Source of the DNA: Candidatus Carbonibacillus altaicus
GTDB taxonomy: Bacteria > Bacillota > Bacilli > Thermicanales > DSM-22653
Direction: 5' to 3'
NCBI GenBank assembly: GCA_003050645.1
Contig: PEBX01000016.1
Coordinates: 1-48,527 of the forward strand
DNA length: 48,527 nt
The notes beneath the pieces were generated by a model, which saw only the letters and a list, made by a program, of their open reading frames with translations, had not been told where the DNA came from and made no database searches. The position numbers and the translations under genes are program-made. This document shows positions 22,250 to 30,394 of the stretch, in pieces; position 1 is the first letter of the stretch, and each line of letters begins with the position of its first letter.

Positions 22250-22304
22250 GGCTAATGAAGCAATGGAAGGCATAGACCCTCTTGGCGATTGTGGTACCCT
22301 CAGC

Positions 22305-22330
22305 TGATGAAACGTCGCAGCCTATTTCAG
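22305..22330 (+). repeat. Dispersed 26-bp repeat, copy 1
   Basis: The unit begins TGATGAAACGTCGCA and ends CCTATTTCAG. Two more copies lie 11.7 kb away at 34035-34060 and 34099-34124. TGAAA and TTTCA near the ends form a small inverted repeat. All copies are in intergenic DNA and in the same orientation. The same rsmE-lemA gap (22250-22608) holds the 19-bp array below and no gene. Confidence 0.75.
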
Positions 22331-22378
22331 CGTAGTATTGCGTATCTGTGACAGTACTCCAGCACTTTGGGGGGAGTG

Positions 22379-22511
22379 CGGAACTGTGGAACGTAGACTG
22401 GAACCGTGACGTTATCCGGTACCGTAAACGTAGTTTGGAACTGTGAACGTTGTTCGGTAGAGTGAACGTTGACCGGAACCGGGAATGTTGTACGGTTGCG
22501 TGAAATATGAT
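22379..22511. repeat. Degenerate 19-bp tandem array, seven units
   Basis: Seven consecutive 19-mers keep perfect register: 22379, 22398, 22417, 22436, 22455, 22474 and 22493. Examples are CGGAACTGTGGAACGTAGA, CGGTACCGTAAACGTAGTT, TGGAACTGTGAACGTTGTT and CGGAACCGGGAATGTTGTA. The consensus is about CGGAACCGTGAACGTTGT. Units differ at several positions but not in length. A further match (CGATACCGTGAACGC) follows at about 22525. Iteron-like spacing is noted, but no replication gene is nearby. Confidence 0.85.
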
Positions 22512-22608
22512 AGAAATAGGATAGCCGATACCGTGAACGCTCAGAGGAAACGCGATGTTATAAAAAGGTGTGTCACGATCGGGCGTACGCACAAAAGGAG
22601 GGTATGCG

Positions 22609-23157
22609 ATGATCCTGTGGATCGTTCTCGGCTTGATCGTTCTGGCCGTCCTGTTTGCTATTACTACGTACAACGGCCTCGTCCGCTATCGCAACTGGAT
22701 TCAAGAAACATGGGCGCAAATCGACGTACAGCTCAAACGCCGGCATGACCTCATACCCAACCTAGTAGAAACGGTTAAAGGTTATGCCAAATATGAACAG
22801 GAGACGCTGAACAAAGTCATCGAAGCGAGAAACCGTCTGGTGAGCGGCTCACCCGCACAGAGGATGGAAGCTGAAGCCGAACTCACCGAAGCGCTCAGGC
22901 ATATTTTTGCATTAGCTGAAGCCTACCCGGATTTAAAAGCGAACCAGAATTACCTTAAACTCCAGGAAGAACTCACCACGACCGAAAATAAAATTGCCTA
23001 TGCCCGGCAACTATATAACAAAACCGTCGCCGAGTACAACATCCGCCGAGAGTCGTTTCCGGCCAATCTTTTTGCCGGTGCGATGGGCTTTCACCGCGTC
23101 GAACAGCTGACCATCCCTGAAACTGAACGCGAACCGGTAAAAGTTTCGTTTGATTGA
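22609..23157 (+). CDS. lemA: LemA family protein
   Basis: This 182-residue protein has one N-terminal transmembrane helix (ILWIVLGLIVLAVLFAITTY) and a long helical domain with the LemA motifs RNWIQETWAQIDVQLKRRHDLIPNLVETVKGYAKYEQ and ENKIAYARQLYN (given in part), ending FPANLFAGAMGF. The molecular role is unclear; it is often encoded beside HtpX, as here. AAAGGAGGG at about 22594-22602 supports ATG 22609. Confidence 0.9.
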   Translation: MILWIVLGLIVLAVLFAITTYNGLVRYRNWIQETWAQIDVQLKRRHDLIPNLVETVKGYAKYEQETLNKVIEARNRLVSGSPAQRMEAEAELTEALRHIFALAEAYPDLKANQNYLKLQEELTTTENKIAYARQLYNKTVAEYNIRRESFPANLFAGAMGFHRVEQLTIPETEREPVKVSFD

Positions 23158-23443
23158 AAGGGTTGTCGATAGACAATAGGATAGAGGTTAAAAATAGATA
23201 TACATTGGTTGCTGGATAGGTTTGGACAGATATTCCGGCAACTGTTGATATCACTATAGATAAATTATAGATAGACCATATATGGACAGCAATAGATGGA
23301 TACGCAAGACGGATACGCGACGTATAAGAGTACAGATGTGAAGCATGTGGACATACAGCGTGCATATCTCAAGCGTGCATCTGTCACACGGAAAGAATGT
23401 CGATATGTAAAGATATATAGACTGATAAAGGAAGATACCGGCC
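23158..23443. repeat. A+T-rich repeat-laden gap between lemA and htpX
   Basis: No gene or terminator is visible. Short tandem pairs are embedded: GATGGATACGCAA/GACGGATACGCGA (13 bp, 23295-23320) and AGCGTGCATATCTCA/AGCGTGCATCTGTCA (15 bp, 23357-23386, 13 of 15 identical). Many GATAGA/ATAGAT-like words fill the left part. The AAAGGAAG before ATG 23444 is the htpX ribosome-binding site. Confidence 0.55.
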
Positions 23444-24349
23444 ATGCTGTTTGAACAAATTCGTGCCAACCGAAGAAAAACGCGTCTACTGGTTACGGTT
23501 TTTGTTTTGCTCGTCCTAGGGATCGGCTGGGCCGTGGGATATCTTTTTGCATACGATGGGTTATACGGTCTTGCCATTGCCGCGCTGATCGCTCTTTTTT
23601 ACGTGCCGATCACTTATGCCACGGCGACTGCTCAGGTACTGTCCTTTTCCGGAGCCCGGGAAGTCAGTGAAGAAGATGCGCCCGAGCTCGTCCACATCGT
23701 GGAAGAGCTCTCTCTCGTAGCTGGCGTGAAGACGCCTAAAGTCTATATAATCGACGACCCGTCCCCCAATGCCTTTGCAGCAGGCATCAAAAAAGATCAG
23801 GCCGTCGTAGCGGTCACCCGCGGTCTTTTGGAAAAGCTCAATCGCGAAGAGTTAGAAGGCGTTATCGCCCATGAGATGAGCCACATTCGCCATGAAGACG
23901 TGCGGCTTATGACGATCGCCATCGCTCTGGTCGGTGTGATTGTACTCATTGCCGATTTCGGATCGCGCATTCTTTTCTTCGGTGGCTCAAACAATCGACG
24001 CAGGGATAGAAACGGCAGCGGCTCGAATCCTATTTTACTCATCATTGCACTGGTATTACTGATTTTAGCACCTCTTGCGGCGCAGTTTGTCCGTTTTGCA
24101 TTGTCGCGCAACCGGGAGTATCTAGCCGATGCCGGTGCGGTGGAGCTCACGCGTAACCCCCAAGGCCTCATCCGTGCTCTGGAAAAAATACGTGATGATA
24201 CATACGATGTGGAGCGGGCGAATGCTATGACGGAGGGTATGTATTTTGCCCAACCCCGTGCCGCTCTGCGAAAAAAAATCGATGCCTCAAACTGGTTTTC
24301 GACCCATCCGCCCATCGAGAAACGCCTTGAACGTTTAAAGCACATGTAA
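23444..24349 (+). CDS. htpX: Membrane zinc metalloprotease HtpX
   Basis: This 301-residue M48 protease belongs to membrane-protein quality control. Two N-terminal transmembrane helices (about 15-35 and 38-60) precede the catalytic motif HEMSH in EGVIAHEMSHIRHEDV. A second hydrophobic pair follows (around VIVLIADFGSRILFF and ILLIIALVLLILAPLAA), and the third zinc ligand is in REYLADAGAVELTRNP. PSPNAFAAG is the family motif. Pairing with LemA is common. Distance from lemA and a repeat-rich gap suggest separate transcription. Confidence 0.93.
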   Translation: MLFEQIRANRRKTRLLVTVFVLLVLGIGWAVGYLFAYDGLYGLAIAALIALFYVPITYATATAQVLSFSGAREVSEEDAPELVHIVEELSLVAGVKTPKVYIIDDPSPNAFAAGIKKDQAVVAVTRGLLEKLNREELEGVIAHEMSHIRHEDVRLMTIAIALVGVIVLIADFGSRILFFGGSNNRRRDRNGSGSNPILLIIALVLLILAPLAAQFVRFALSRNREYLADAGAVELTRNPQGLIRALEKIRDDTYDVERANAMTEGMYFAQPRAALRKKIDASNWFSTHPPIEKRLERLKHM

Positions 24350-24371
24350 CCAAAAAATGACTCTATTATGC

Positions 24372-24400
24372 TTGTCATACAGAGGAATTGTTGTTATAAT
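24372..24400 (+). promoter_or_regulatory. SigA promoter of the ferredoxin gene
   Basis: TTGTCA (24372-24377) and a consensus TATAAT (24395-24400) are 17 nt apart. Transcription should start at about 24407, some 55 nt before the ferredoxin ATG. Confidence 0.88.
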
Positions 24401-24462
24401 GGCCTTGTACAAAGGTTTATTTTGGTGGAGCCATGGTTTTTTTAAAATAAGGAGGATGAACG

Positions 24463-24699
24463 ATGTCGTATGTAATTACGTCTCCCTGTATCGGAGCCAA
24501 ACATGCCGACTGCGTCGAAGTCTGCCCGGTTGACTGCATTCACGAAGGCGAAGACCAGTACTATATCGATCCGGATGTGTGCATTGAATGCGGTGCCTGC
24601 GAAGCAGTCTGCCCTGTATCGGCGATTTTCCATGAAGACTTCGTTCCGGAAGAAGAAAAGTCTTTCATCCAGAAAAACCGTGATTTCTTCAAAAAATAA
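24463..24699 (+). CDS. fer: Bacillus-type [4Fe-4S] ferredoxin
   Basis: This 78-residue electron carrier is close to the single-cluster ferredoxins of thermophilic bacilli. It has [21 protein letters not shown] and [21 protein letters not shown] (motifs in part), with a conserved tail [19 protein letters not shown]. The cysteine set of C-x7-C-x3-C and C-x2-C-x2-C-x3-C agrees with the Bacillales 7Fe/4Fe group, so the exact cluster count is uncertain. AAGGAGG at about 24450-24456 supports ATG 24463. It is monocistronic with its own promoter and a distal terminator. Confidence 0.92.
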   Translation: MSYVITSPCIGAKHADCVEVCPVDCIHEGEDQYYIDPDVCIECGACEAVCPVSAIFHEDFVPEEEKSFIQKNRDFFKK

Positions 24700-24941
24700 T
24701 CATGCCGTCTGATTTGCGTTCGGGTTAAGTGATTTCTTGCACAAGCCTTGCTTATTTGCTTGCCGTTACTGAATGATCGAATTGTCCATGAACGCGTTTG
24801 TTTGACAAGTTTGATGACAAATAAGGCTGTTCGCCTGTGTGCACTCGGTACATACTAAGATTCAAGACATGATCCGAGCGATATGTGCAGGCGTTATCTG
24901 CCTTGGGGTAGACAAACAGACGATTGAGTGATCTCAAGAGA

Positions 24942-24972
24942 AAAGATGGTATGAGCCATCTTTCTTTTTTTT
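24942..24972 (+). terminator. Rho-independent terminator downstream of the ferredoxin gene
   Basis: AAAGATGG (24942-24949) and CCATCTTT (24956-24963) form an 8-bp stem with loop TATGAG, followed by a run of T. The 240 nt between the ferredoxin stop and this hairpin hold no gene I can support. Confidence 0.88.
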
Positions 24973-24980
24973 GTCACATA

Positions 24981-24989
24981 TGGTATGAT
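24981..24989 (+). promoter_or_regulatory. Extended -10 promoter for the panB leader
   Basis: TGGTATGAT gives a TG-n-TATGAT extended -10 just behind the ferredoxin terminator. No good -35 is visible. It would start a leader of about 285 nt before panB. Confidence 0.45.
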
Positions 24990-25068
24990 CAAAGCAGCGC
25001 ATAGAATGACAACCGTATTCGAGACTGTACTCCAGAAAAATTTGGACACCGGTCTGCATAAACCGATT

Positions 25069-25116
25069 GCGACAAACCTAGCGACAAATCCGGTGACAAA
25101 CTCGGTGAGACGGTAC
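25069..25116. repeat. Degenerate 12-bp tandem array, four units, in the panB leader
   Basis: GCGACAAACCTA, GCGACAAATCCG, GTGACAAACTCG and GTGAGACGGTAC follow each other in exact 12-bp register. The first three share GnGACAAA. Confidence 0.75.
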
Positions 25117-25220
25117 TCTGCGTACGGCTAACAATCTGCATAAAAAGCGGGTATGTATTTCTGCTTCGATCCGGCTTGTGGACGGAGACAGTACGGCGGT
25201 AAGGTGATGCCCAGCCTGTC

Positions 25221-25247
25221 CCTTTCGGTGAGCCGAAAGGTTTTTTT
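25221..25247 (+). terminator. Terminator/attenuator hairpin just upstream of panB
   Basis: CCTTTCGG-TGAG-CCGAAAGG followed by seven T ends only 33 nt before the panB ATG and after the predicted leader start. It therefore either ends an independent small RNA or acts as an attenuator. Upstream, GACAG (about 25187-25191) can pair with CTGTC (25216-25220) around an inner GGC/GCC stem, a possible aptamer-like fold. A conserved 'pan' RNA motif is known upstream of pan genes in Firmicutes, but I could not confirm a match. Confidence 0.8.
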
Positions 25248-25279
25248 ATTTTAAGAACAAATAAAAGGAGGGCTCTTTT

Positions 25280-26092
25280 ATGGTAAATCGTAAAGCGCTT
25301 ACAACGTCCGACCTTTTAAAGATGAAACAAAATGGGCAAAAAATAACGATGGTGACAGCATACGATGCGCCGTCGGCGCGACTCGTCGAAGGCGCCGGGC
25401 TCGACCTCATTCTGGTTGGCGATTCGCTGGGCATGGTCGTACTCGGGTATGAAACGACGGTTTCGGTGACGCTGGAGGAGATGATCCATCATACGAAGGC
25501 GGTACGGCGGGGCGCACCTCAGACGATGATCGTGGCCGATATGCCTTTTTTAACGGCGCATTATAGTCTGGATCAGGTGCTTCAGGCGGCGGGACGGCTG
25601 ATGCAAGAAGCCGGCGCGCAGGCTATTAAATTAGAAGGCGGACGAGAGATCGCTGATACGGTTGCCCATCTCACGCGGGCCGGTGTGCCAGTCATGGGAC
25701 ACATCGGGCTTCAGCCGCAGTCCGTTCTAAAGCTAGGCGGCTACCGCGTTGCCGGTAAAAGTGACGAAGGGCGAGCGGCATTACTGGAAGATGCCCGGGC
25801 GTTGGAAGCAGCTGGTGCTTTTTCTATCGTGATCGAAGCCGTACCGGAGCCGGTCGCCCGAGCCATCACTGACGATCTCACCATTCCGACGATCGGCATT
25901 GGCGCCGGGCGTTATGTCGATGGACAGGTGCTGGTGTTTCATGATCTCATCGGACTCACCTTTGGACATCAGGCGAAATTCGTGAAACGGTATGCAAATA
26001 TAAAGGATACCATTGAACAAGCCTTGGTTCAATACCGGGATGAAGTGAAGGGTGAGATATTCCCTGCTCTGGAACACACGTATGAGGCGTGA
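25280..26092 (+). CDS. panB: 3-methyl-2-oxobutanoate hydroxymethyltransferase
   Basis: This 270-residue enzyme makes ketopantoate from 2-ketoisovalerate and methylene-THF, drawing on the valine pathway encoded at the window start. Motifs include MVTAYDAPSARLVEGAGLD, VGDSLGMVVLGYETT, GHIGLQPQSV and TIGIGAGRYVDGQVLVFHD. Length and core are normal. AAAAGGAGG precedes ATG 25280. panC follows after a 254-nt gap (26093-26346), in which I see GACG-rich degenerate repeats but no terminator or gene. Confidence 0.95.
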   Translation: MVNRKALTTSDLLKMKQNGQKITMVTAYDAPSARLVEGAGLDLILVGDSLGMVVLGYETTVSVTLEEMIHHTKAVRRGAPQTMIVADMPFLTAHYSLDQVLQAAGRLMQEAGAQAIKLEGGREIADTVAHLTRAGVPVMGHIGLQPQSVLKLGGYRVAGKSDEGRAALLEDARALEAAGAFSIVIEAVPEPVARAITDDLTIPTIGIGAGRYVDGQVLVFHDLIGLTFGHQAKFVKRYANIKDTIEQALVQYRDEVKGEIFPALEHTYEA

Positions 26093-26346
26093 CCCAGACG
26101 TGACGCTTGCTTGACGCACGCGACATAGGCGGTGCATGTGACGGACACGTCGAAGGCTACTTCACCCGTGCATCCTTGTTCGTTCAAAACAGTTCAAGGA
26201 AGATGTATGCCCGCTTGACTGCTCACACGCTCGTCGTTTGAGCGTCGGCATTTTGTAACACGTTTGTCTGAAGTAAGGTACCCACAAGGCAATACGTTCG
26301 ATCGTTAACAGTTGAGATAGGACGATGATCGTTTTGAGGTGAAACG

Positions 26347-27222
26347 ATGTTATGGATCAGAAGCAAATCATTGCTTAAGGAACATGTGCAAGGCTTCCGT
26401 AGACAGGGGAAAAGCATCGGACTTGTGCCCACGATGGGCTATTTGCATGAAGGGCATGAAAAGTTGATGCAAGTGGCGCGACGCGAAAACGACGTCGTCG
26501 TCCTCAGCATCTTTGTCAACCCCACTCAGTTCGGTCCGCTGGAAGACTTTGCGGCTTATCCGCGCGATCTCGCAAGGGACCGTCGCGTAGCGGAGAAAAG
26601 TGGTGTGGATCTCGTTTTTCAGCCCGATAAGGAAGAGATGTATCCGACGCCACTCGAAGTGACGGTTGAAGCCGGTCGGATGGAGACAGTTCTCTGCGGC
26701 CGATCGCGACCGGGGCATTTTCGCGGGGTTTTAACCGTGGTCAGCAAGCTGTTTCACCTCGTAGAGCCCGATCGCGCCTACTTTGGTCAAAAAGACGGCC
26801 AACAGCTGGCGCTCATACAGAAGATGGTCGAAGATTTGGATTTCCCGGTAGAGATTGTCCCGGTCGAGACGGTTCGGGAAGAAGATGGACTTGCAAAAAG
26901 CTCGAGGAATGTGTATTTGACCGAAGAAGAGCGCCGGGTGGCGCCGGAGCTTTACCGCGCCCTATCCTGGGGGAAAGCGCACTGGCAGGATGCGCTGTAT
27001 ACGAGCGACCCCGCACGCCTCGTGCATGAGGTGGAAAAGCGTCTTCAGGCGGTACCGCTTTTTCGTATCGATTACGTCGAACTCGTAACGTATCCGGATT
27101 TAAAGGCGGTGACCGAGCTACGCGAAGATCAGACCTTTATGCTAGCGGCAGCGATTTATCTGGGAAAAGCCAGGTTGATCGACAACGTTTTATTCGGAGG
27201 CGTTTCGGAGAGAAATCGGTGA
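26347..27222 (+). CDS. panC: Pantoate-beta-alanine ligase
   Basis: This 291-residue ligase condenses pantoate and beta-alanine with ATP. The HxGH motif is seen in TMGYLHEGHEKL, the substrate motif in FVNPTQFGP, the ATP site in FGQKDGQQLALIQKMVEDL, and the KMSKS-like loop in DGLAKSSRNVYL. GAGGTGA before ATG 26347 is the SD. It is followed by panD after 81 nt. Confidence 0.95.
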   Translation: MLWIRSKSLLKEHVQGFRRQGKSIGLVPTMGYLHEGHEKLMQVARRENDVVVLSIFVNPTQFGPLEDFAAYPRDLARDRRVAEKSGVDLVFQPDKEEMYPTPLEVTVEAGRMETVLCGRSRPGHFRGVLTVVSKLFHLVEPDRAYFGQKDGQQLALIQKMVEDLDFPVEIVPVETVREEDGLAKSSRNVYLTEEERRVAPELYRALSWGKAHWQDALYTSDPARLVHEVEKRLQAVPLFRIDYVELVTYPDLKAVTELREDQTFMLAAAIYLGKARLIDNVLFGGVSERNR

Positions 27223-27303
27223 TGTTCTGTTCGGGTTCGTGCCATATTAAAGTTGATACCCTTTTATTCCAATATTCGCCGGTGTGAAAAGGAGCGTGTG
27301 CAA

Positions 27304-27687
27304 TTGTTTGTATCATTGATGAAAGGGAAGATTCACCGCGCCACAGTGACAGAGGCGAATTTGAATTATGTCGGTAGCATTACGATCGATGCGTTGCTGA
27401 TGGAAAAAGCTGGATTTTTTCCCAATGAAGAAGTGCAGGTTGTGAGCGTGACGACGGGTGCACGACTTAATACGTATGTCATACCCGGAGCTTCTGGTTC
27501 CGGTATTATCGCTTTAAACGGGGCGGCTGCCCGGTGGTTTGCGCCAGGGGATATCGTCATCATCATTGCCTATGCCTGGATGAGCGAGGAAGAAGCCAGG
27601 GTATACAAACCGCGCGTTGTGTTTGTGAATGAAAAAAATGAAATCACCGCGACCAGTACGGAAGAAGTGAACGCGTCTCAAGTTTGA
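27304..27687 (+). CDS. panD: Aspartate 1-decarboxylase precursor (pyruvoyl enzyme)
   Basis: This 127-residue proenzyme cleaves itself to form a pyruvoyl group, then makes beta-alanine from aspartate. TTG 27304 is taken as start: it follows AAAAGGAG (27287-27294) and places the cleavage bond exactly at Gly24-Ser25 in [15 protein letters not shown], the position in the family. The in-frame GTG 27298 lies too close to the [18 protein letters not shown] and VIIIAYAWM are conserved. It ends the pan cluster; a MITE-like element begins 52 nt downstream. Confidence 0.93.
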   Translation: MFVSLMKGKIHRATVTEANLNYVGSITIDALLMEKAGFFPNEEVQVVSVTTGARLNTYVIPGASGSGIIALNGAAARWFAPGDIVIIIAYAWMSEEEARVYKPRVVFVNEKNEITATSTEEVNASQV

Positions 27688-27739
27688 AACTTCAATATAA
27701 AATGAATTTTCCACGCATTATGAAGCTTAGTATGAACCC

Positions 27740-27983
27740 GATTCCGTGACCAAGGTATAAAAATTTGTGCCTTGTACTGTTGATTGTCGCTAAAATAGTT
27801 CTCCTGGCCATTTTAAACGAAGATTTTGTTCATGTTAACCGGCAACAGAAAGAAGTCTTAGGCTTTACTGAATGTTCACTATGATCACCCCGCAGGTGAA
27901 AGTAGATTGATTTCATATTTCGACGTAAAGCCATGAATCCTCTGCTAAAGAAGGGTGGATCAAGGGAGATTGTTCACGGAATC
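27740..27983. mobile_element. MITE-like element, copy A (244 bp)
   Basis: The element starts GATTCCGTGACCAAGG and ends TTGTTCACGGAATC, so its ends form the inverted repeat GATTCCGTGA/TCACGGAATC. It matches copy B at 30637-30881 with four substitutions and one indel, in the same orientation. No coding capacity is visible. CAAGG...CCTTG near the left end can form a hairpin. No simple target duplication flanks this copy alone. Confidence 0.88.
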
Positions 27984-28419
27984 AGGACACTTATATTGAA
28001 AAATAAATCGGTATTTATGCGTAATTTTAATAAATAATAAATAAATAGCATACGCTATTTGACCTTTATTGCGTATCAATGTGAATTGCAACGAAACGTA
28101 CACGAGCCCCCGCGGCGGCCAGTCAGCAGGACAGCGAAGCACCGGCGATCGTTGGGGGATCGCAATTCCTTCCACGCTTTCTGTCTGTTTGTTCGAACAG
28201 ATCGATGGGGACAATATCGAACGCATCTCAGACGCACAATTGGGACAATTTTGCGCCCGCTTGAAAATATAACGAAAGCTGGACACGCTATTCAGGCTTA
28301 AATGGAGGAAATCCACGCGTTTTGTCACAAATAAGATGTCTGCCATAATTGCGAGCGGGCTCACCTTGCGAGAAGCTTTTCACAATGATCATGGTTGTTG
28401 AACGAAGACGATCGTCGGT
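27984..28419. other. Island spacer between MITE copy A and the ABC-F gene
   Basis: The left part (27984-28060) is A+T-rich. A 67-codon reading frame at 28069-28272 (+) has coding-like character near its end (LFEQIDGDNIERISDAQLGQ) but no SD and no family I recognise; it may be the tail of a decayed gene. I see no terminator for the ABC-F gene except perhaps weak pairing near 28370-28400. Confidence 0.4.
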
Positions 28420-30003
28420 TTAGACCCGGTTGCGCAGCCGATTGCGCTGTTCTGCCAAGCGCCAAAATTCGGCGTCCAGTTCGATTTTTTCTGAATCGTT
28501 CGCTTCGGCCAGTTTTCCTATCACCTCGGCCAGCCGGGTTTCCACCCGCAACAATTCCTCTTCATCCGCATTCGGTGCCGCGTTCTCGCTGCGCTGATGC
28601 TCCAGATATTCTGTATAGCTTCCGTCAAACACATGAATCCGTGCGTCGCGAATCTCCATGATCTTCGTGGCGATCCGTTCGACAAACTTGCGGTCGTGGG
28701 AAGCGAACAGCACCGTGCCTTCATACGTTTCCAACAAGCTCTCCAGTGCTTCGATCGAATCGATATCCAGGAAATTGGTCGGTTCGTCCATCAACAGCAC
28801 GTTCATCTCGCTTAGAAACACTTTGGCGAAGGCGACTTTGACCCGCTCGCCGCCACTCAGGACATGGACCGGCTTGTACACTTCTTCCCGTCGGAACAGC
28901 AAGCGGGCCAATACCGTACGGATCAAGACTTCATCGTGAGGAGAAGACTCCCGCACGTTGTCCAGGATGGACCGATCAACGTCCAGAATCTCCAAGTTCT
29001 GGTCGATATAGCCGAACCTCACGACGGATCCGATTTCGAATCCCGGTTCCCCGTTCAGGATCTTGCGGATCAGCGTTGTTTTGCCGGATCCGTTCGGTCC
29101 GAGCAGGGCTACCTTCTCTCCCGAACGAATCCGGAACGAGGCATCGCGCCACAAGATTCGGCCGGGCACGGCCGCGGACACCCGCTCCGCGCGTATGCAC
29201 GTCTTGCTACGCAGCACTTCCGCGTTCGGGATGTCGATCTTGACCGCAGGCAGCTCCCGCGGCTTCTCCACCTTTTCCAGTTTGGCCAACCGGGTTTCCA
29301 TGGCTTTGATCGTGCTGTGCACGCCTTTCTGCTTTTTGGCGAAATACGGTTTGCCCCCGCGAAATTCGGTGGAAGTCTGTTCCTTGGGTGCTTTGACCAT
29401 CTGCTCGGCTTTCTGTTTTCGGGTGCGGATCGCCTGCTCCAAATGCCTTTTCTTCTCCAGATATTCCTCGTATCGCTCCATCTGCTGCCGCTTCGCCAAT
29501 TCCCTGCTCGCGGCATAGAAGCTGTAATTGCCCGGATACACCGTCACCTTGCGTTCCTCGATCGCCCAGATCTTAGTGCATACGTTGTCCAGGAACGCCC
29601 GATCATGCGAAATGACAACGATCGCGCCGGGAAAACGGCGTATCAATTCCTCCAATCGCGTTGTATGCTCCAGATCGAGATGCATGGTCGGTTCGTCCGC
29701 CAACAGCAAGCCGGGCTCCTGCCCGAATGCCCGCTCGATATATTGAAAGGTCAGTTCACCGCCGCTTACATTGTCGAGATTCGGCTTCAACTGTGGAATC
29801 AGCGCCGTCGTTGCGCCGATCTGCACGGTGCCCGCTTCCGGCTGAATTTTCCCGGCCAGGATGTTCAGCAGCGTTGTCTTGCCGGCCCCGTTGCGGCCGA
29901 TTAGCCCGATGCGATCACGTTTCGCAATGTACAGCCGCTCCGCAGTGAACAGCTCCCGATCGCCGATGGAATGTTTGATTTGTCTCGCTTCAAGTACGAT
30001 CAT
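28420..30003 (-). CDS. Vga-family ABC-F ribosomal protection protein
   Basis: This 527-residue protein has two ATP-binding domains and no transmembrane part, as in antibiotic-resistance ABC-F factors that displace drugs from the 50S peptidyl-transferase centre. It follows Vga(A) closely from memory: RDRIGLIGRNGAGKTTLLNIL, IPQLK, LLLADEPTMHLD, ISHDRAFLDN, GGKPYFAKKQKG in the interdomain linker, then GPNGSGKTTLIRKI, LSGGERVKVAFAKVFLSE, LLMDEPTNFLD and SHDRKFVERIATKIM. The start ATG 30003 has GGAGG upstream; an in-frame reading to 30165 runs through the terminator and is not used. Likely drugs are lincosamides, pleuromutilins or streptogramin A, but specificity depends on the linker and is not predictable here. 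It sits between two MITE-like elements. Confidence 0.9.
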   Translation of the reverse strand: MIVLEARQIKHSIGDRELFTAERLYIAKRDRIGLIGRNGAGKTTLLNILAGKIQPEAGTVQIGATTALIPQLKPNLDNVSGGELTFQYIERAFGQEPGLLLADEPTMHLDLEHTTRLEELIRRFPGAIVVISHDRAFLDNVCTKIWAIEERKVTVYPGNYSFYAASRELAKRQQMERYEEYLEKKRHLEQAIRTRKQKAEQMVKAPKEQTSTEFRGGKPYFAKKQKGVHSTIKAMETRLAKLEKVEKPRELPAVKIDIPNAEVLRSKTCIRAERVSAAVPGRILWRDASFRIRSGEKVALLGPNGSGKTTLIRKILNGEPGFEIGSVVRFGYIDQNLEILDVDRSILDNVRESSPHDEVLIRTVLARLLFRREEVYKPVHVLSGGERVKVAFAKVFLSEMNVLLMDEPTNFLDIDSIEALESLLETYEGTVLFASHDRKFVERIATKIMEIRDARIHVFDGSYTEYLEHQRSENAAPNADEEELLRVETRLAEVIGKLAEANDSEKIELDAEFWRLAEQRNRLRNRV

Positions 30004-30024
30004 CGTACGCCTCCTTTCAATAAC

Positions 30025-30057
30025 AAAAAAGCCTCCGTGTCTGTCTGGACAGGAGGC
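30025..30057 (-). terminator. Attenuator terminator in the ABC-F leader
   Basis: Read on the minus strand: GCCTCC, TGTC, loop, GACA, C, GGAGGC, then six T. The run of T ends about 21 nt before the ABC-F start codon, downstream of a short leader frame. That layout means the transcript would normally stop before the gene unless the hairpin is prevented from forming. Confidence 0.88.
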
Positions 30058-30065
30058 GGGGCGTC

Positions 30066-30107
30066 TTATTCCTTCCTTGGGACAATTTGGGAAGCACGTC
30101 GCATCAT
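30066..30107 (-). CDS. Leader peptide of the ABC-F gene (13 aa, MMRRASQIVPRKE)
   Basis: A 13-codon frame starts at ATG 30107 (a second ATG follows directly) and ends at TAA 30066-30068. GAAAGG (30112-30117 on the minus strand) lies 4-7 nt before the start codons. The stop codon is 9 nt before the attenuator hairpin. Such short frames upstream of vga, vmlR, msr and erm genes act as drug sensors through ribosome stalling. The peptide sequence itself is not one I recognise, so the role is inferred from position. Confidence 0.6.
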   Translation of the reverse strand: MMRRASQIVPRKE

Positions 30108-30126
30108 AATACCTTTCACCGCAACC

Positions 30127-30220
30127 GATCCTGTTCAGTGAAGACACGTCGCCCGCACGGCACACTACGGTCAGCGTGCCCTTCGCGGTCGATCATTTCG
30201 TTCTTCATGCAAACAGGATC
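30127..30220 (-). promoter_or_regulatory. Structured 5' leader of the ABC-F gene
   Basis: AACAGGATC (30212-30220 on + strand) and GATCCTGTT (30127-30135) form a perfect 9-bp long-range stem enclosing 76 nt, which itself holds GGCAC/GTGCC pairing. CGCCCGC (30150-30156) is complementary, with one bulge, to GCGGGGCG (30056-30063), which overlaps one arm of the terminator. This offers a possible anti-terminator. The promoter should lie near 30250-30290 (a TATAGAT-like box on the minus strand), but I cannot place a -35. Confidence 0.55.
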
Positions 30221-30394
30221 AGTTTTTCATCGCCGTAAGGTCACCCTTTCACATTGGTTATCTATAGCTTAACGCAAAATTCATCCGAGATCAATCTGGT
30301 GCGGTCACTCAGGTAAAATCTTACGCAATCACACAGTCAAAATGTTTCCGAAGCAGCATCGGAGCCGACGCATACGGCATAACGGACATCGGTG

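Noticed and set aside
28864-29904. 346-codon frame on the plus strand inside the ABC-F gene
   Set aside because: It is the antisense shadow of the ABC-F coding sequence, which has complete Walker and signature motifs on the minus strand.
30004-30165. 54-residue N-terminal extension of the ABC-F protein
   Set aside because: It would translate through the attenuator hairpin and lies outside the family; ATG 30003 has a proper SD and matches the Vga start.
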